In this document: positions 30,287-38,983 of the stretch, piece by piece
Layout: every line of letters starts with the position of its first letter
How positions within the stretch are numbered: position 1 is the first letter of the stretch
Source: a virus
Direction: 5' to 3' (one strand)
DNA length: 42,568 nucleotides
IMG/VR virus record: IMGVR_UViG_3300034142_000043
Location: 1 to 42,568 of that record
The notes under the pieces: generated by a model
Database searches by the model: none
The model's input: the letters and a program-made list of their open reading frames with translations, nothing else
Told to the model about the DNA's origin: nothing
Made by a program: the position numbers and the translations under genes

Positions 30287-33013
30287 GTGCTGCTTGAAGA
30301 AAGTGACCCGTCCCCGATGCCGATGCGCCCCGACATCCAACGCGACGTTCTGAAAGCTCTGGAGGCGAACTTCACCTTCCGGCGCAGCGGCGAGTGGCTG
30401 CGCGGCGGCAAGTGCCCGCAATGCGGCAAGAAGGAAGTCTACACCCACGCGGAGAGCCCTCGGGTGCTGAAGTGCAGCCGGCTCGGCCGCTGCGGTTGGG
30501 AAGCGCACGTCAAGGAGCTGTACCCAGAGATCTTCGACAATTGGTCGGACCGGTACCGGACGACGGAATCGGACCCGAACGCCGCAGCCGATGCCTATCT
30601 CAGCCACGCCCGCGGCCTCGACCTTCAGGGCCTCCGCGGCGCCTACAGCCAGGAATGGTACCGCGACCCCGAGCGCGGCATCGGCACGGCGACGGTTCGC
30701 TTCCAGCTCCCCGGGGGCAGCTGGTGGGAGCGGCTGATCGACCAGCCGGGCCGGTTCGAGAAGAAGGCGCGGTTCGCCTACGCCAAGTCGTGGCGCGGTC
30801 ATTGGTGGCGGCATCCCGAGGTCAGCCTCGCCGACCTCGCCGCGGCCGACACCATCTGGATCAACGAAGGCATCTTCGACGCCCTGTCGCTGGAGCAGGC
30901 AGGCCAGCGGGCGGTCTCGATCATGGCCTGCAACGTCTACCCCGAGATCGCTCTCGACGAGCTGCGGAAGGCGATCGCCAACGGGCCCAACCCCACGCAT
31001 CAGCCGCGCCTCATCTGGGCGCTCGACGTCGGCAAGGCGGGCACCGAGTGGACCCGCAAGCACGTCGCCCGCGCCCGCAAGGAGGGCTGGGAATGCGGAG
31101 CCGCCCAGGTTCGCGACGATACCGACCCCGGTCGCAAGCTCGACTGGAACGACCTCCTCCTCCGCAAGAAGCTGAGGCCGGAGCACCGGGAGGACTATCT
31201 CTGGCACGGCGACGTCCTGATCGCGCCGACGGCCAGCGAGAAGGCCTTCCTCATCTGGCAGCGCCGCCAATGGTCCAGCTTCCACTTCGTGTTCGAGACC
31301 CGCACTTGGTGGGCGGAGTTCAGCCAGGCGAAGATCGCGGAGACCATCCAAGGCTACGCTGAGAAGAGCGAAGTCTCGGCCCTGTCCTACGAGCAGAAGC
31401 GCGACCTCGCCGCGCGCGAGGCCGGCCTCGTCCGCGAGATCGCGAACTGCGCCTTCCGCGTGCTCTATCGGCAGCGGGACGAGGCCACCGACGAGACCGC
31501 CTACTTCTTCAACATCGACTTCCCGAGCGATCGGCCGTCGACCAAAGGCGGCTTTGCGGCCAACGCGATCTCCGCCTCGGCCGAGTTCAAGAAGCGGCTG
31601 CTTGCGGTCGGCACCGGCGCCATCTGGACCGGAAGCCAGAACCAGCTCGATCGCATCATGCAGCGGCAGATGCCGGCGATCCCCGACATCGAGACGATCG
31701 GCTTCACCGGCTACAGCCGCGATCACGGCGCCTACATCTTCCCCGACATCGCCGTGATGAACGGGCGCGTCTTCCGCCCCAACGACGACGACTTCTTCGA
31801 TCTGGCCAAGGACGTCCAGGTCAAGCTCGGCACCAGCGAGCGCCTGCTCGAGATCGAGTACAACCCGGATGCCTTCGATACGGACTGGGTTGCCGACCTG
31901 TGGACCGCCTTCGGAGCCAAGGGGATCGTCACCCTCGGCTTCTTCTTCGCCACCCTCTTCGCCGAGCAGATCCGCCGCGACAGGAAGAGCTTTCCCTTCC
32001 TGGAAATGTGGGGCGATCCCGGCTCCGGCAAGACCACCCTGGTCGAGTTCCTCTGGAAGCTGTTCGGCCGCGAGAATTACGAGGGCTTCGATCCGGCCAA
32101 GGCCACCCAGGCGGCGCTGGCGCGCAACCTCGGCAAGGTCGGCAACCTCCCCGTCGTGCTCATCGAGGGTGATCGCAACGAGGAAGCGAGCCACGCCCGC
32201 CGGTTTGAGTGGGAGGAGCTGAAGACGGCCTATAACGGCCGCTCTGTCCGCTCCCGGGGCGTCCGCAACAGCGGCAACGAGACCTACGAACCCCCCTTCC
32301 GCGGCGGGATCGTCATCGAGCAGAACGACCCGGTCAACGCCTCGCGCGCCATCCTCGAGCGCATCATGAGCGTCGGCTTCGACCAGACGGGGTGGAGCCC
32401 GGCGACGAAGAAGGCAGCCGAGCGCCTCGAGCAATGGCCGATCGAGAAGCTTTCGGGCTTCATCATCCACGCGGCGCGGCGCGAGGCCGAGATCCTCAAG
32501 ATCTTCCGCGAGCGCTTCGATCGCCACGAAGCCGATCTCCTCGCCCTTCCGGAGATCCGCACCAGGCGGCTCGCCAAGAACCATGGCCAGTTCCTCGCCA
32601 TGCTCGACGCTCTGCGCCTGGTGCTCCCGTTGCGGGACGAGCAGCATGATGCCGCCGCGACCTTGGTGCGCCGCATGACGGTCGAGCGCCAGCTCGCGAT
32701 CAATTCCGATCATCCGGTCGTGGAGCTCTTCTGGGATCGCTTCGATTGGATCGAGGCGAACCAGGGCGACAACCCCTCGCACCCGATCGACCACCATCGC
32801 CAGCCGGACCTGATCGCGATCAGCCTCCCCGAATTCGAGGAGCGGTGCGCCAGCCGGCGGCTCGAAATCCCGTCTCACGCCGAGCTCAAGAAGCACCTCA
32901 AGACTTCGAAGAGCCGGCGCTTCGTCGAGGCGAAGAACGTCAACTCCGTCACCGGGAAGATTTTGCACTGCTGGGTCTTCCAGCGGCCCGGTGCCCCCCC
33001 TGCAAGCCGCTGA
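30287..33013 (+). CDS. Primase-helicase fusion (zinc finger, Toprim, P-loop ATPase)
   Basis: 908 residues from GTG 30287, with AGGGAAGG upstream; ATG 30317 is the alternative. Domains in order: zinc finger C43, C46, C63, C69 (GGKCPQCGKKE...LKCSRLGRCG); a Toprim-like primase part with E194 in INEGIFDAL and D247 in IWALDVGKAG; a middle region of unknown fold; and a P-loop helicase with Walker A GDPGSGKT at 576-583, followed by PVVLIEGDRNEE as probable Walker B. The C-terminus (about 800-908) is basic. The protein should prime and unwind phage DNA. No P2-type rolling-circle nuclease A is present, so replication is not by the P2 mode (inference). Confidence 0.85.
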   Translation: MLLEESDPSPMPMRPDIQRDVLKALEANFTFRRSGEWLRGGKCPQCGKKEVYTHAESPRVLKCSRLGRCGWEAHVKELYPEIFDNWSDRYRTTESDPNAAADAYLSHARGLDLQGLRGAYSQEWYRDPERGIGTATVRFQLPGGSWWERLIDQPGRFEKKARFAYAKSWRGHWWRHPEVSLADLAAADTIWINEGIFDALSLEQAGQRAVSIMACNVYPEIALDELRKAIANGPNPTHQPRLIWALDVGKAGTEWTRKHVARARKEGWECGAAQVRDDTDPGRKLDWNDLLLRKKLRPEHREDYLWHGDVLIAPTASEKAFLIWQRRQWSSFHFVFETRTWWAEFSQAKIAETIQGYAEKSEVSALSYEQKRDLAAREAGLVREIANCAFRVLYRQRDEATDETAYFFNIDFPSDRPSTKGGFAANAISASAEFKKRLLAVGTGAIWTGSQNQLDRIMQRQMPAIPDIETIGFTGYSRDHGAYIFPDIAVMNGRVFRPNDDDFFDLAKDVQVKLGTSERLLEIEYNPDAFDTDWVADLWTAFGAKGIVTLGFFFATLFAEQIRRDRKSFPFLEMWGDPGSGKTTLVEFLWKLFGRENYEGFDPAKATQAALARNLGKVGNLPVVLIEGDRNEEASHARRFEWEELKTAYNGRSVRSRGVRNSGNETYEPPFRGGIVIEQNDPVNASRAILERIMSVGFDQTGWSPATKKAAERLEQWPIEKLSGFIIHAARREAEILKIFRERFDRHEADLLALPEIRTRRLAKNHGQFLAMLDALRLVLPLRDEQHDAAATLVRRMTVERQLAINSDHPVVELFWDRFDWIEANQGDNPSHPIDHHRQPDLIAISLPEFEERCASRRLEIPSHAELKKHLKTSKSRRFVEAKNVNSVTGKILHCWVFQRPGAPPASR

Positions 33014-33024
33014 AAGGAGAGACC

Positions 33025-33237
33025 ATGAAGCATGCCGTCATCCGGGGCCCGATCCACGCCCAGAACTGCCAATGCCCTCGCTGCCGTCACGTCCGCGGAC
33101 CGGCGCTGCTCCAGCGCTTCGAGCCGCAGCTCACCTGGGCGGCCATCGCCGTCGCCATTGTCGCCTTCTGGGCCGTCCCCGGTCGCTGGGCCCTCACCCT
33201 CGCCTGGCGCGCCATCAACCCCTTTCTCCCCTTCTGA
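33025..33237 (+). CDS. 70-residue CxCPRC membrane protein, function unknown
   Basis: Preceded by AAAGGAGA. The N-terminal third contains HAQNCQCPRCRHVRGPA, a single CxCxxC group that could bind zinc. The rest is hydrophobic: LTWAAIAVAIVAFWAVPG (about 35-53) and LTLAWRAINPFLPF, so one or two membrane segments. It sits between primase and the next zinc-ribbon gene in the early operon. Role unknown. Confidence 0.65.
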   Translation: MKHAVIRGPIHAQNCQCPRCRHVRGPALLQRFEPQLTWAAIAVAIVAFWAVPGRWALTLAWRAINPFLPF

Positions 33238-33250
33238 AGGAAAGCCTCCG

Positions 33251-33766
33251 ATGAACCATGCAATTGTCTATGAGGACCGCAGCGCGGCCCTCGCCGCCGA
33301 GCCGGTCGAGTTCATCTGCGCCGATTGCGAGCGCGTGGAGCGGAGCCTCGATCGCAAGCTCCCTCAGGGGTGGGATAGGGTCGAGGCAGGCGGTCACACC
33401 GTCGTCCGCTGTCCCGATTGCAACGAGGCGATCGAGCGCGAGGACCGCCGCGCGCGGCTCGGCTGCTCGGCCGTCGCGGTCGATCAGCCGCTCCCCCTCG
33501 TCCTCGATTCGCTGGGATGGACGGTGATCCGCGACGAAGCCCGCGGCCGCAACTTCGCCTGGTACCTCTATAACGGCTGCCGCATCGGCCATTGGCTGGT
33601 GCCCGAGACCGGCTCCGTCGCGCTCCAGATCAGCGGCGGCGCGACCGAGGGCGAAGCGAACGCGATCGACGACGCCGTTCTCTTTTCCCTGTGTCGGACT
33701 GGGCTTCGCGAGTTCATCGAGCATCTCGAGGCGCTCGAGCGGCAGCTCGCGCCGGAGCTGCGCTGA
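33251..33766 (+). CDS. Zinc-ribbon early protein, function unknown
   Basis: 171 residues from ATG 33251, with GAAGGAAAG upstream. The N-terminal half has two CxxC pairs: FICADCERVE and VVRCPDCNEA (about 22-60), a probable zinc ribbon. The C-terminal half has mixed beta structure (LDSLGWTVIRDEARGRNFAW, then WYLYNGCRIGHWL) and ends with a helical stretch EFIEHLEALERQLAPEL. The stop overlaps the next start. Unknown role, perhaps nucleic acid binding. Confidence 0.68.
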   Translation: MNHAIVYEDRSAALAAEPVEFICADCERVERSLDRKLPQGWDRVEAGGHTVVRCPDCNEAIEREDRRARLGCSAVAVDQPLPLVLDSLGWTVIRDEARGRNFAWYLYNGCRIGHWLVPETGSVALQISGGATEGEANAIDDAVLFSLCRTGLREFIEHLEALERQLAPELR

Positions 33767-34278
33767 TGAGCCGCCCCGCCGCAGTCGTCCCGAACGGCAC
33801 CTTCGCCCTCACCATTTGGCAGCCCTGGGCCTCGCTGATCATGGCCAGCGCCAAGCCGTTCGAGTTCCGCGGGCACCCCGCGCCGTTCCGCTTCCAGCAC
33901 GAGCGCATCGTCATCCACGCCGGCAAGCGCGCGATGCGAGAGGCGGAGCTAATCGACCTGATCAATCGCGCCGAAGACGTCGACCAGCGCTGGACGACGG
34001 GCCTCAACGTGACGATCGCGCTCCCGATCTTGATCGAGGCGCTATCCTCGCCCGCGATGTTCCCGCTGGGCGCAGGCCTCGGGACCGCCATTCTCGGCCA
34101 GCCGCGGCGAGCCGCCGAGGTAGTTCCCGACGTCGCGGACTCGGATCGCGTCGATCATAGCAAATGGGCTTGGCCGCTTACGGCCATCGAGGCCTTCGAG
34201 GCTCCGATCGAGTGCTCAGGCGCCCAGGGCTTCTGGCGCTGGCCCGACGCGGCCGACATGGCGCGGAGGGCGGCATGA
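33766..34278 (+). CDS. ASCH/PUA-like domain protein
   Basis: 170 residues from ATG 33766, overlapping the upstream stop. The N-terminal part fits an ASCH fold: FALTIWQPWASLIMASAKPF, then EFRGHPAPFRF and the strand RIVIHAGKRAMRE. The C-terminal part has WAWPLTAIEAFEAPIECSG and ends in WRWPDAAD, also typical (an aromatic strand near the end). ASCH domains bind RNA or modified nucleotides; in phages such genes often accompany DNA modification genes. Here two methyltransferases follow. Substrate unknown. Confidence 0.78.
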   Translation: MSRPAAVVPNGTFALTIWQPWASLIMASAKPFEFRGHPAPFRFQHERIVIHAGKRAMREAELIDLINRAEDVDQRWTTGLNVTIALPILIEALSSPAMFPLGAGLGTAILGQPRRAAEVVPDVADSDRVDHSKWAWPLTAIEAFEAPIECSGAQGFWRWPDAADMARRAA

Positions 34279-34688
34279 AGGCCGGGCGCTACCTGCGCAA
34301 GCGGCGCGAGGCTGCCGGCCTCACCATTGCCGACGTCGCCGCACGGCTCGTGCCCCTGGAGCTCGACCGCCGCCTGTGGCGGACAGAGGAAGCGAATTGC
34401 GTAGGCATGAGCCGGCGCGACATCTCGCTTCTCCGTGGCGTCTTCCCGTTCGACCCGGCCATCCTCCGCCGGCTGATCGAGGGCGACGAGAGCGACCAGA
34501 TCTGCCGCCGATGCGGCTGCAGCGAGCAGGACGCCTGCTCCGATCAGCACCCCGGCGCCGGCATCTTCTTTGTAGAGCCGGTCGGCTGCCACTGGGTCGC
34601 GCACGATCTCTGCAGCGCCTGCGCCGCCGTCGGAGGATCCCGGCCCACCCCTCATCACCTCCACTTGAACCCGGAGCGCCGCCAGTGA
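34275..34688 (+). CDS. HTH protein with cysteine-rich C-terminus
   Basis: 137 residues from ATG 34275, overlapping the ASCH stop. N-terminus: an XRE-like start MKAGRYLRKRREAAGLTIAD and VAARLVPLELDRRLW. C-terminus (about 75-115): ICRRCGCSEQDACSD and HDLCSACAAV, a cluster of at least six cysteines likely binding zinc. The stop overlaps the GTG of the methyltransferase, so it is co-translated with it and could regulate it, as controller proteins of modification genes do. That last point is inference. Confidence 0.7.
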   Translation: MKAGRYLRKRREAAGLTIADVAARLVPLELDRRLWRTEEANCVGMSRRDISLLRGVFPFDPAILRRLIEGDESDQICRRCGCSEQDACSDQHPGAGIFFVEPVGCHWVAHDLCSACAAVGGSRPTPHHLHLNPERRQ

Positions 34689-36826
34689 AGCACCCGAACT
34701 TGCTTGAGGAGCATGGTCTCCTGCCCCCGCCAACTCCGCGGTTCGAGCGCCGCGCCCATATCGGCGGCAAGGTCGGCGTCGGTTTCGCCGGCGGCGGTGG
34801 TTCCAGCCTCGGCCTTAAGTGGGCGGGGCTCTCCATCGACTTCGCGATGAACCACGATGCCGCGGCGATCGCGATGCACTCGGCGAACTGCCCCGAGGCC
34901 CACCATTATTGTCAGGACATCTGGCAGGTGCGCCCCGAGGACCCCTGCCCGGGCGAGCCGATCCGCTTCATGTGGTTCAGCCCGGACTGCAAGCACTTCT
35001 CGAAAGCCAAGGGCGGTCAGCCGGTCGAGAAGAAGATTCGCGACCTCGCCTGGGTCATCGTGCTCTGGGCCCGCATCCGCCGCCCCGACGTCATCTGCAT
35101 GGAGAATGTCGAGGAGTTCAAGACTTGGGGCCCGCTCATGGCGGACCCGAAGCGCCCAGGCCGGATGATCCCGGATCCTGCGCGTAAAGGCGAATATTTC
35201 GCCGCCTTCGTCGCCGAGTTCCAGCGCCTCGGTTACGATTGCGGCTTCATCGAGGAACGCGCCTGGCGCTTCGGCGCGCCGACCATTCGCAAGCGCATGT
35301 TCGGCCAATTCCGCTGCGACGGCCAGCCGATCACTTGGCCGGAGCCTACGCATGGCGCGCCCGACGATCCCGCCGTGATCGCGGGGAGGCTGCTGCCCTG
35401 GCGCACCATCGCCGAGTGCATCGACTTCGACCGGCCCTGTCCCTCCATCTTTCTCACCCGCCAGGAGGCGCGGCGCGTCCGCGCCAATCGCCCGCTCGCC
35501 GACGCGACCATGGCCCGCATCACCCTCGGCCTTCAGCGCTACGTGCTCGAGGCCGACCGGCCGTACCTTATCCGCGTGGATAACACGTCGGAGGGCCGCC
35601 CGCGGCTGGTCGTCCCGCACGTCAGCACGATGCGCAATGCTCAGAAGCCGTTCAACGGCGTCGATGAGCCCGGCGTGACGGATACAGCCGGCGGCGCCAA
35701 CCGGGCTCTGATCGCCGCGCACCTCGCCAAGTTCCAAGGCGACAGCGACGGCGCCCCGCTTGATCGCCCTGGACCGACGATCACGGCCAACAGCTTCGAA
35801 AAGCGGCCTGGTTGCGCGGCGCCGGTCGGCGTCGCCGCCGCCTATCTGGCAAACACCGCCCACGGGGAGGCGACACCGAACGGTAGCAGGCGCTGGGGAA
35901 AGGGGCATCACGACGTTGGCCAACCCGCGCCAGCATTTACCGGCTCCAGGGATCATGCCGTCGTCGCGGCGACCATGGTGCAAACCGGCTATGGGGAGCG
36001 GCCCGGGCAGGAGCCGCGCGCTCTGGACGTCCAGGCGCCGGTCGGCACCCAGGTCAGCGCCGGCGCCAAGCATGCTCCCGTCGCCGTCTACATGGCGCAG
36101 CACAATGGCGGCGTCGTTGGCCACCGCGCCGACAAGCCGATGTCGACGTTGCTGACCGCCGGCTGCCACCAGCACGTCGTCGCTTCGAACCTCCTGCATC
36201 TGCGCGGTTCCGGTGAGCGGTTCGGCAACCGGATCGACGAGCCGGCCCGCACCGACACCGCCGGCGGCAATCACCAGGGCATCTCCTCGGCCTTCCTCGT
36301 GAAGTATTACGGCGCGGCTCAGCACGGCCAGCGCCCCGACGAGCCCGCCCATACCGACACCCCAAAGCCGCGCTTCGCGCTCGTCATGGTCGACCTCGCC
36401 GTCGTCGGCCTCACCGAGGAGCAACGCTATACCGCCTGGTGGGTGGCGAGGATGATCGACGTCTGGGGCCACCCGGACGGGCTTCCGCCTCGCGGCCGCC
36501 GGAAGCGGAGGGGCGTCGGCAGCCTCCGCCTATCCGGTCTGCAGGAGCGGATCGACAACGCCCTGACGCCTCGGCCTTCCGCCGTCGGCACCCGCGGCGG
36601 CTACATCGTCTGGGATATCGGCATGCGGATGCTGACCGTGCGCGAGCGCTTCCGCGCGCAGGGAGTGCCCGACGACTTCATCATCGACGTCGAAGTGGAC
36701 GGGAAGCCGATTACCGAAACGAAGCAGGGCGAGATGTGCGGCAACATGGTCTGCCCCGACCACGCCGAAGCCATCGCCGGCGCCGCACTTCCCGAGCTCC
36801 AAACCCTGCAGGAGGCAGCCGAATGA
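34685..36826 (+). CDS. C5-cytosine DNA methyltransferase with repeat-rich insertion
   Basis: 713 residues from GTG 34685. Motif I FAGGGGSSLGL (34-44) binds SAM. Motif IV is FSPDCKHFSKAKGG with catalytic C102 (SPDC in place of PPC). Motif VI is ENVEEF (140-145), motif VIII IRKRMFG (201-207). Motifs IX-X lie at the C-terminus (LTVRERFRAQGVPDDFI, then MCGNMVC). Between VIII and IX, residues about 321-565 contain some seven degenerate repeats of 30-38 residues, with the pattern DEPxxTDTAGGxHxxVxAxxL. They stand where the target recognition domain belongs. Probably protects phage DNA or alters its expression. No matching restriction enzyme lies nearby except the HNH protein at 38523. Confidence 0.9.
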   Translation: MKHPNLLEEHGLLPPPTPRFERRAHIGGKVGVGFAGGGGSSLGLKWAGLSIDFAMNHDAAAIAMHSANCPEAHHYCQDIWQVRPEDPCPGEPIRFMWFSPDCKHFSKAKGGQPVEKKIRDLAWVIVLWARIRRPDVICMENVEEFKTWGPLMADPKRPGRMIPDPARKGEYFAAFVAEFQRLGYDCGFIEERAWRFGAPTIRKRMFGQFRCDGQPITWPEPTHGAPDDPAVIAGRLLPWRTIAECIDFDRPCPSIFLTRQEARRVRANRPLADATMARITLGLQRYVLEADRPYLIRVDNTSEGRPRLVVPHVSTMRNAQKPFNGVDEPGVTDTAGGANRALIAAHLAKFQGDSDGAPLDRPGPTITANSFEKRPGCAAPVGVAAAYLANTAHGEATPNGSRRWGKGHHDVGQPAPAFTGSRDHAVVAATMVQTGYGERPGQEPRALDVQAPVGTQVSAGAKHAPVAVYMAQHNGGVVGHRADKPMSTLLTAGCHQHVVASNLLHLRGSGERFGNRIDEPARTDTAGGNHQGISSAFLVKYYGAAQHGQRPDEPAHTDTPKPRFALVMVDLAVVGLTEEQRYTAWWVARMIDVWGHPDGLPPRGRRKRRGVGSLRLSGLQERIDNALTPRPSAVGTRGGYIVWDIGMRMLTVRERFRAQGVPDDFIIDVEVDGKPITETKQGEMCGNMVCPDHAEAIAGAALPELQTLQEAAE

Positions 36827-38523
36827 GCGCGATCCTCGACACCCATCACGCGGTCGTCGGCTCCAGCGGGGCCGGCAAGACGGTTACAGCCAAAGGCGAG
36901 GCCGAGCAGCTCCTCCGCGAGCGTCGGCACCTGGCCATCATCGACCCGACAGATGCCTGGTACGGCATGCGCTCGAACGTCGCGGGAGACGGCCCCGGCT
37001 TCGACATCCCCATTTTTGGGGGGCGGCACGGCGATGTCGCCATAGGCCCCCATGATGGCGACGCAATCGCTCGCATCGTCATCGAGCAACAGGTCTCCGC
37101 GATCGTCAGCCTCGCCCACATTCACGAGGCCCAGCTGCAGCGCGTCTTCATGGCCGCTTTCGTGAAGCGGCTGCGCGCCAAGCCTCGCGGCAACTTCCAC
37201 CTGATAGCGGACGAGGCGGACGAGCTCTGCCCGCAGACGGCCCGCGACGACGTCGGCTTCGCGCTCACCGAGGACATGATCTGGATAGCCAAGCGGGGGC
37301 GGCTCGCCGGCTTCGTCCTCACCGTCATCACCCAGCGGCCCGCCGACATCTCCAAGGCAGTCCTGTCGCAGATGCAGACGATCGTCGCTCACCAGCTCGT
37401 GGATCCCCGCGACCAGAAGGCGATCGACGATTATCTGCGGGCGAAGGGAGACAGGGCTATTCGTGCCGAGGTGATGGCCTCGCTCCCGTCCCTCGCCCAG
37501 GGCGAGCGCTGGATCTACAGCCCAAAGCTCGGCATCCTCGAGCGCGGCGTCTCCCCGCCGCTGACGACGTTCGACAGCTCCCGGACCCCCGCGCCCGGCG
37601 AGGTCCACGTAGAGCCGAAGATGCTGAGCTCCATCAACGTCGGCGCGATCGCCAAGGCGCTCGAGCAGCCGCGGGCCGAGACCGCCGCGGCGGCCTACCA
37701 TGCCGGCGCCGAGGCTGGTCAGCTGCTTATGGAGCGAGATCGGCGCATCGCCGAGCTTGAGAACGAGATCGCCGCGCTGAAGCAATCGGCATCGGCCGAC
37801 AAGCGGCGCGCCGACCACCACGCGCGGGCCCTCGCCGCGCTCCGGGACGACGCCAACCGTTCGCTGGCAGCATTCCCCGCCGATGCGGATCTGCACCGAA
37901 GCTCGGCCGAGCAACCCGCAGCGTCCGCGACGAAGCGCTCCCCGGCTCCTCGCGCGCAAGCCCCCGAGCAGGAGGCTGCGCCGGCGCGTCCCTCTGCCGC
38001 CGCCGCCCCTTCCGAACGCTTGCCGAAGCCGCCTGCGGGGCCCGACTTGCCGCCGCGGCGGCAACGTATTTTGGATGCGCTTGCCTGGGTCTCCGTCTTC
38101 CTGGGCAAAGAGAGCGTGCCCCGCGCTGTCGTCGCCTACATCGCGGAGACGACCCCAAACTCATCGACTTTCGAGAAAGACTTGGGCGCGATGAGAACGA
38201 TGGCGCTCATAGACTATCCCGAGCAGGGGCATGTTCGCTTCACCGCCGTAGGCAAGCCACTCGCTCGGGCATGGAATGCGCCAGCGACCCGCGACGAGCT
38301 CTTCAGCGCTGTCTCCGCGAAGATGCCCCCCCGGCGCTCGCGAATCCTGCAGCAAGTCTGGGCGGGCGCGCCCCTAAGTCGCGAGGAACTCGCGACCGCA
38401 TGCGAGACCACCCCGACATCGTCGACCTTCGAAAAGGACCTCGGCGCCATGCGCACGTTGGGCCTGATCGACTACCCGTCGAAGGGGGAGGTGCAGCTGG
38501 CGGCTGTCCTCAGGGGCTCCTGA
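36823..38523 (+). CDS. HerA/VirB4-type ATPase with duplicated C-terminal winged-helix unit
   Basis: 566 residues from ATG 36823, overlapping the methyltransferase stop. Walker A GSSGAGKT at 13-20; Walker B FHLIADEADE with D130 and E131; then LTVITQRPADISKAVLSQM, a sensor-like block typical of HerA/DUF87 ATPases. Coiled coil about 295-330 (RDRRIAELENEIAALKQSAS), a Pro/Ala-rich linker, then two copies of a DNA-binding-like unit starting PPRRQRIL (410) and PPRRSRIL (502). Each contains ETTPxSSTFEKDLGAMRT and LIDYP. Hexameric DNA translocation is expected of the family. It might process replication intermediates or serve in defence with the following HNH protein. Confidence 0.82.
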   Translation: MSAILDTHHAVVGSSGAGKTVTAKGEAEQLLRERRHLAIIDPTDAWYGMRSNVAGDGPGFDIPIFGGRHGDVAIGPHDGDAIARIVIEQQVSAIVSLAHIHEAQLQRVFMAAFVKRLRAKPRGNFHLIADEADELCPQTARDDVGFALTEDMIWIAKRGRLAGFVLTVITQRPADISKAVLSQMQTIVAHQLVDPRDQKAIDDYLRAKGDRAIRAEVMASLPSLAQGERWIYSPKLGILERGVSPPLTTFDSSRTPAPGEVHVEPKMLSSINVGAIAKALEQPRAETAAAAYHAGAEAGQLLMERDRRIAELENEIAALKQSASADKRRADHHARALAALRDDANRSLAAFPADADLHRSSAEQPAASATKRSPAPRAQAPEQEAAPARPSAAAAPSERLPKPPAGPDLPPRRQRILDALAWVSVFLGKESVPRAVVAYIAETTPNSSTFEKDLGAMRTMALIDYPEQGHVRFTAVGKPLARAWNAPATRDELFSAVSAKMPPRRSRILQQVWAGAPLSREELATACETTPTSSTFEKDLGAMRTLGLIDYPSKGEVQLAAVLRGS

Positions 38524-38948
38524 TGCCTATCCGCCCCGAGAACCGCAGCCGTTATCCCGCCGACTGGCAGGCGATCAGCGCGCGCATCCGTAAGGAGCGC
38601 GCGGGCGATCGCTGCGAATGCGCGGGCGAATGCGGGCACGAGCACGGCGGCCGCTGCCCCGAGCTGAACGGGCAGGCGAATACGGTCACCGGCTCCCCTG
38701 TCGTCCTCACGGTCGCTCACCTGGACGACGTCCCGGAGCACTGCGACGACGAGAACCTCAAGGCCATGTGCCAGCGCTGCCACCTCGCCTACGACCGCCA
38801 TATCCACGCGGCGAACCTTCGCGAGACCATGTCGCGGCGGCGCCTCGAGCGGTCGAACAATCACGAGCTGTTCGCCGGCGCCGACCTCGGCGGCGAAGCG
38901 CGCCTCGCCCTGCTGAGGCAGCGGCCATGCGGGGAGGATCGCAGGTGA
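38523..38948 (+). CDS. HNH-type endonuclease-like protein
   Basis: 141 residues from ATG 38523, overlapping the ATPase stop. Start RSRYPADWQAISARIRKERA, then cysteine pairs CECAGECGHEHGGRC. The HNH core is VLTVAHLDDVPEHCDDENLK with H as general base in AHLDD, followed by AMCQRCHLAYDR (CxxC plus H). Such small proteins are zinc-bound HNH nucleases; in phages they can nick DNA, act at packaging or come from homing elements. The terminase here is far away and already has M, so packaging help is possible but unproven. Confidence 0.8.
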   Translation: MPIRPENRSRYPADWQAISARIRKERAGDRCECAGECGHEHGGRCPELNGQANTVTGSPVVLTVAHLDDVPEHCDDENLKAMCQRCHLAYDRHIHAANLRETMSRRRLERSNNHELFAGADLGGEARLALLRQRPCGEDRR

Positions 38949-38983
38949 GCTGCGCAACGCCGCCGCAACCGGAGGAAGGCCGC

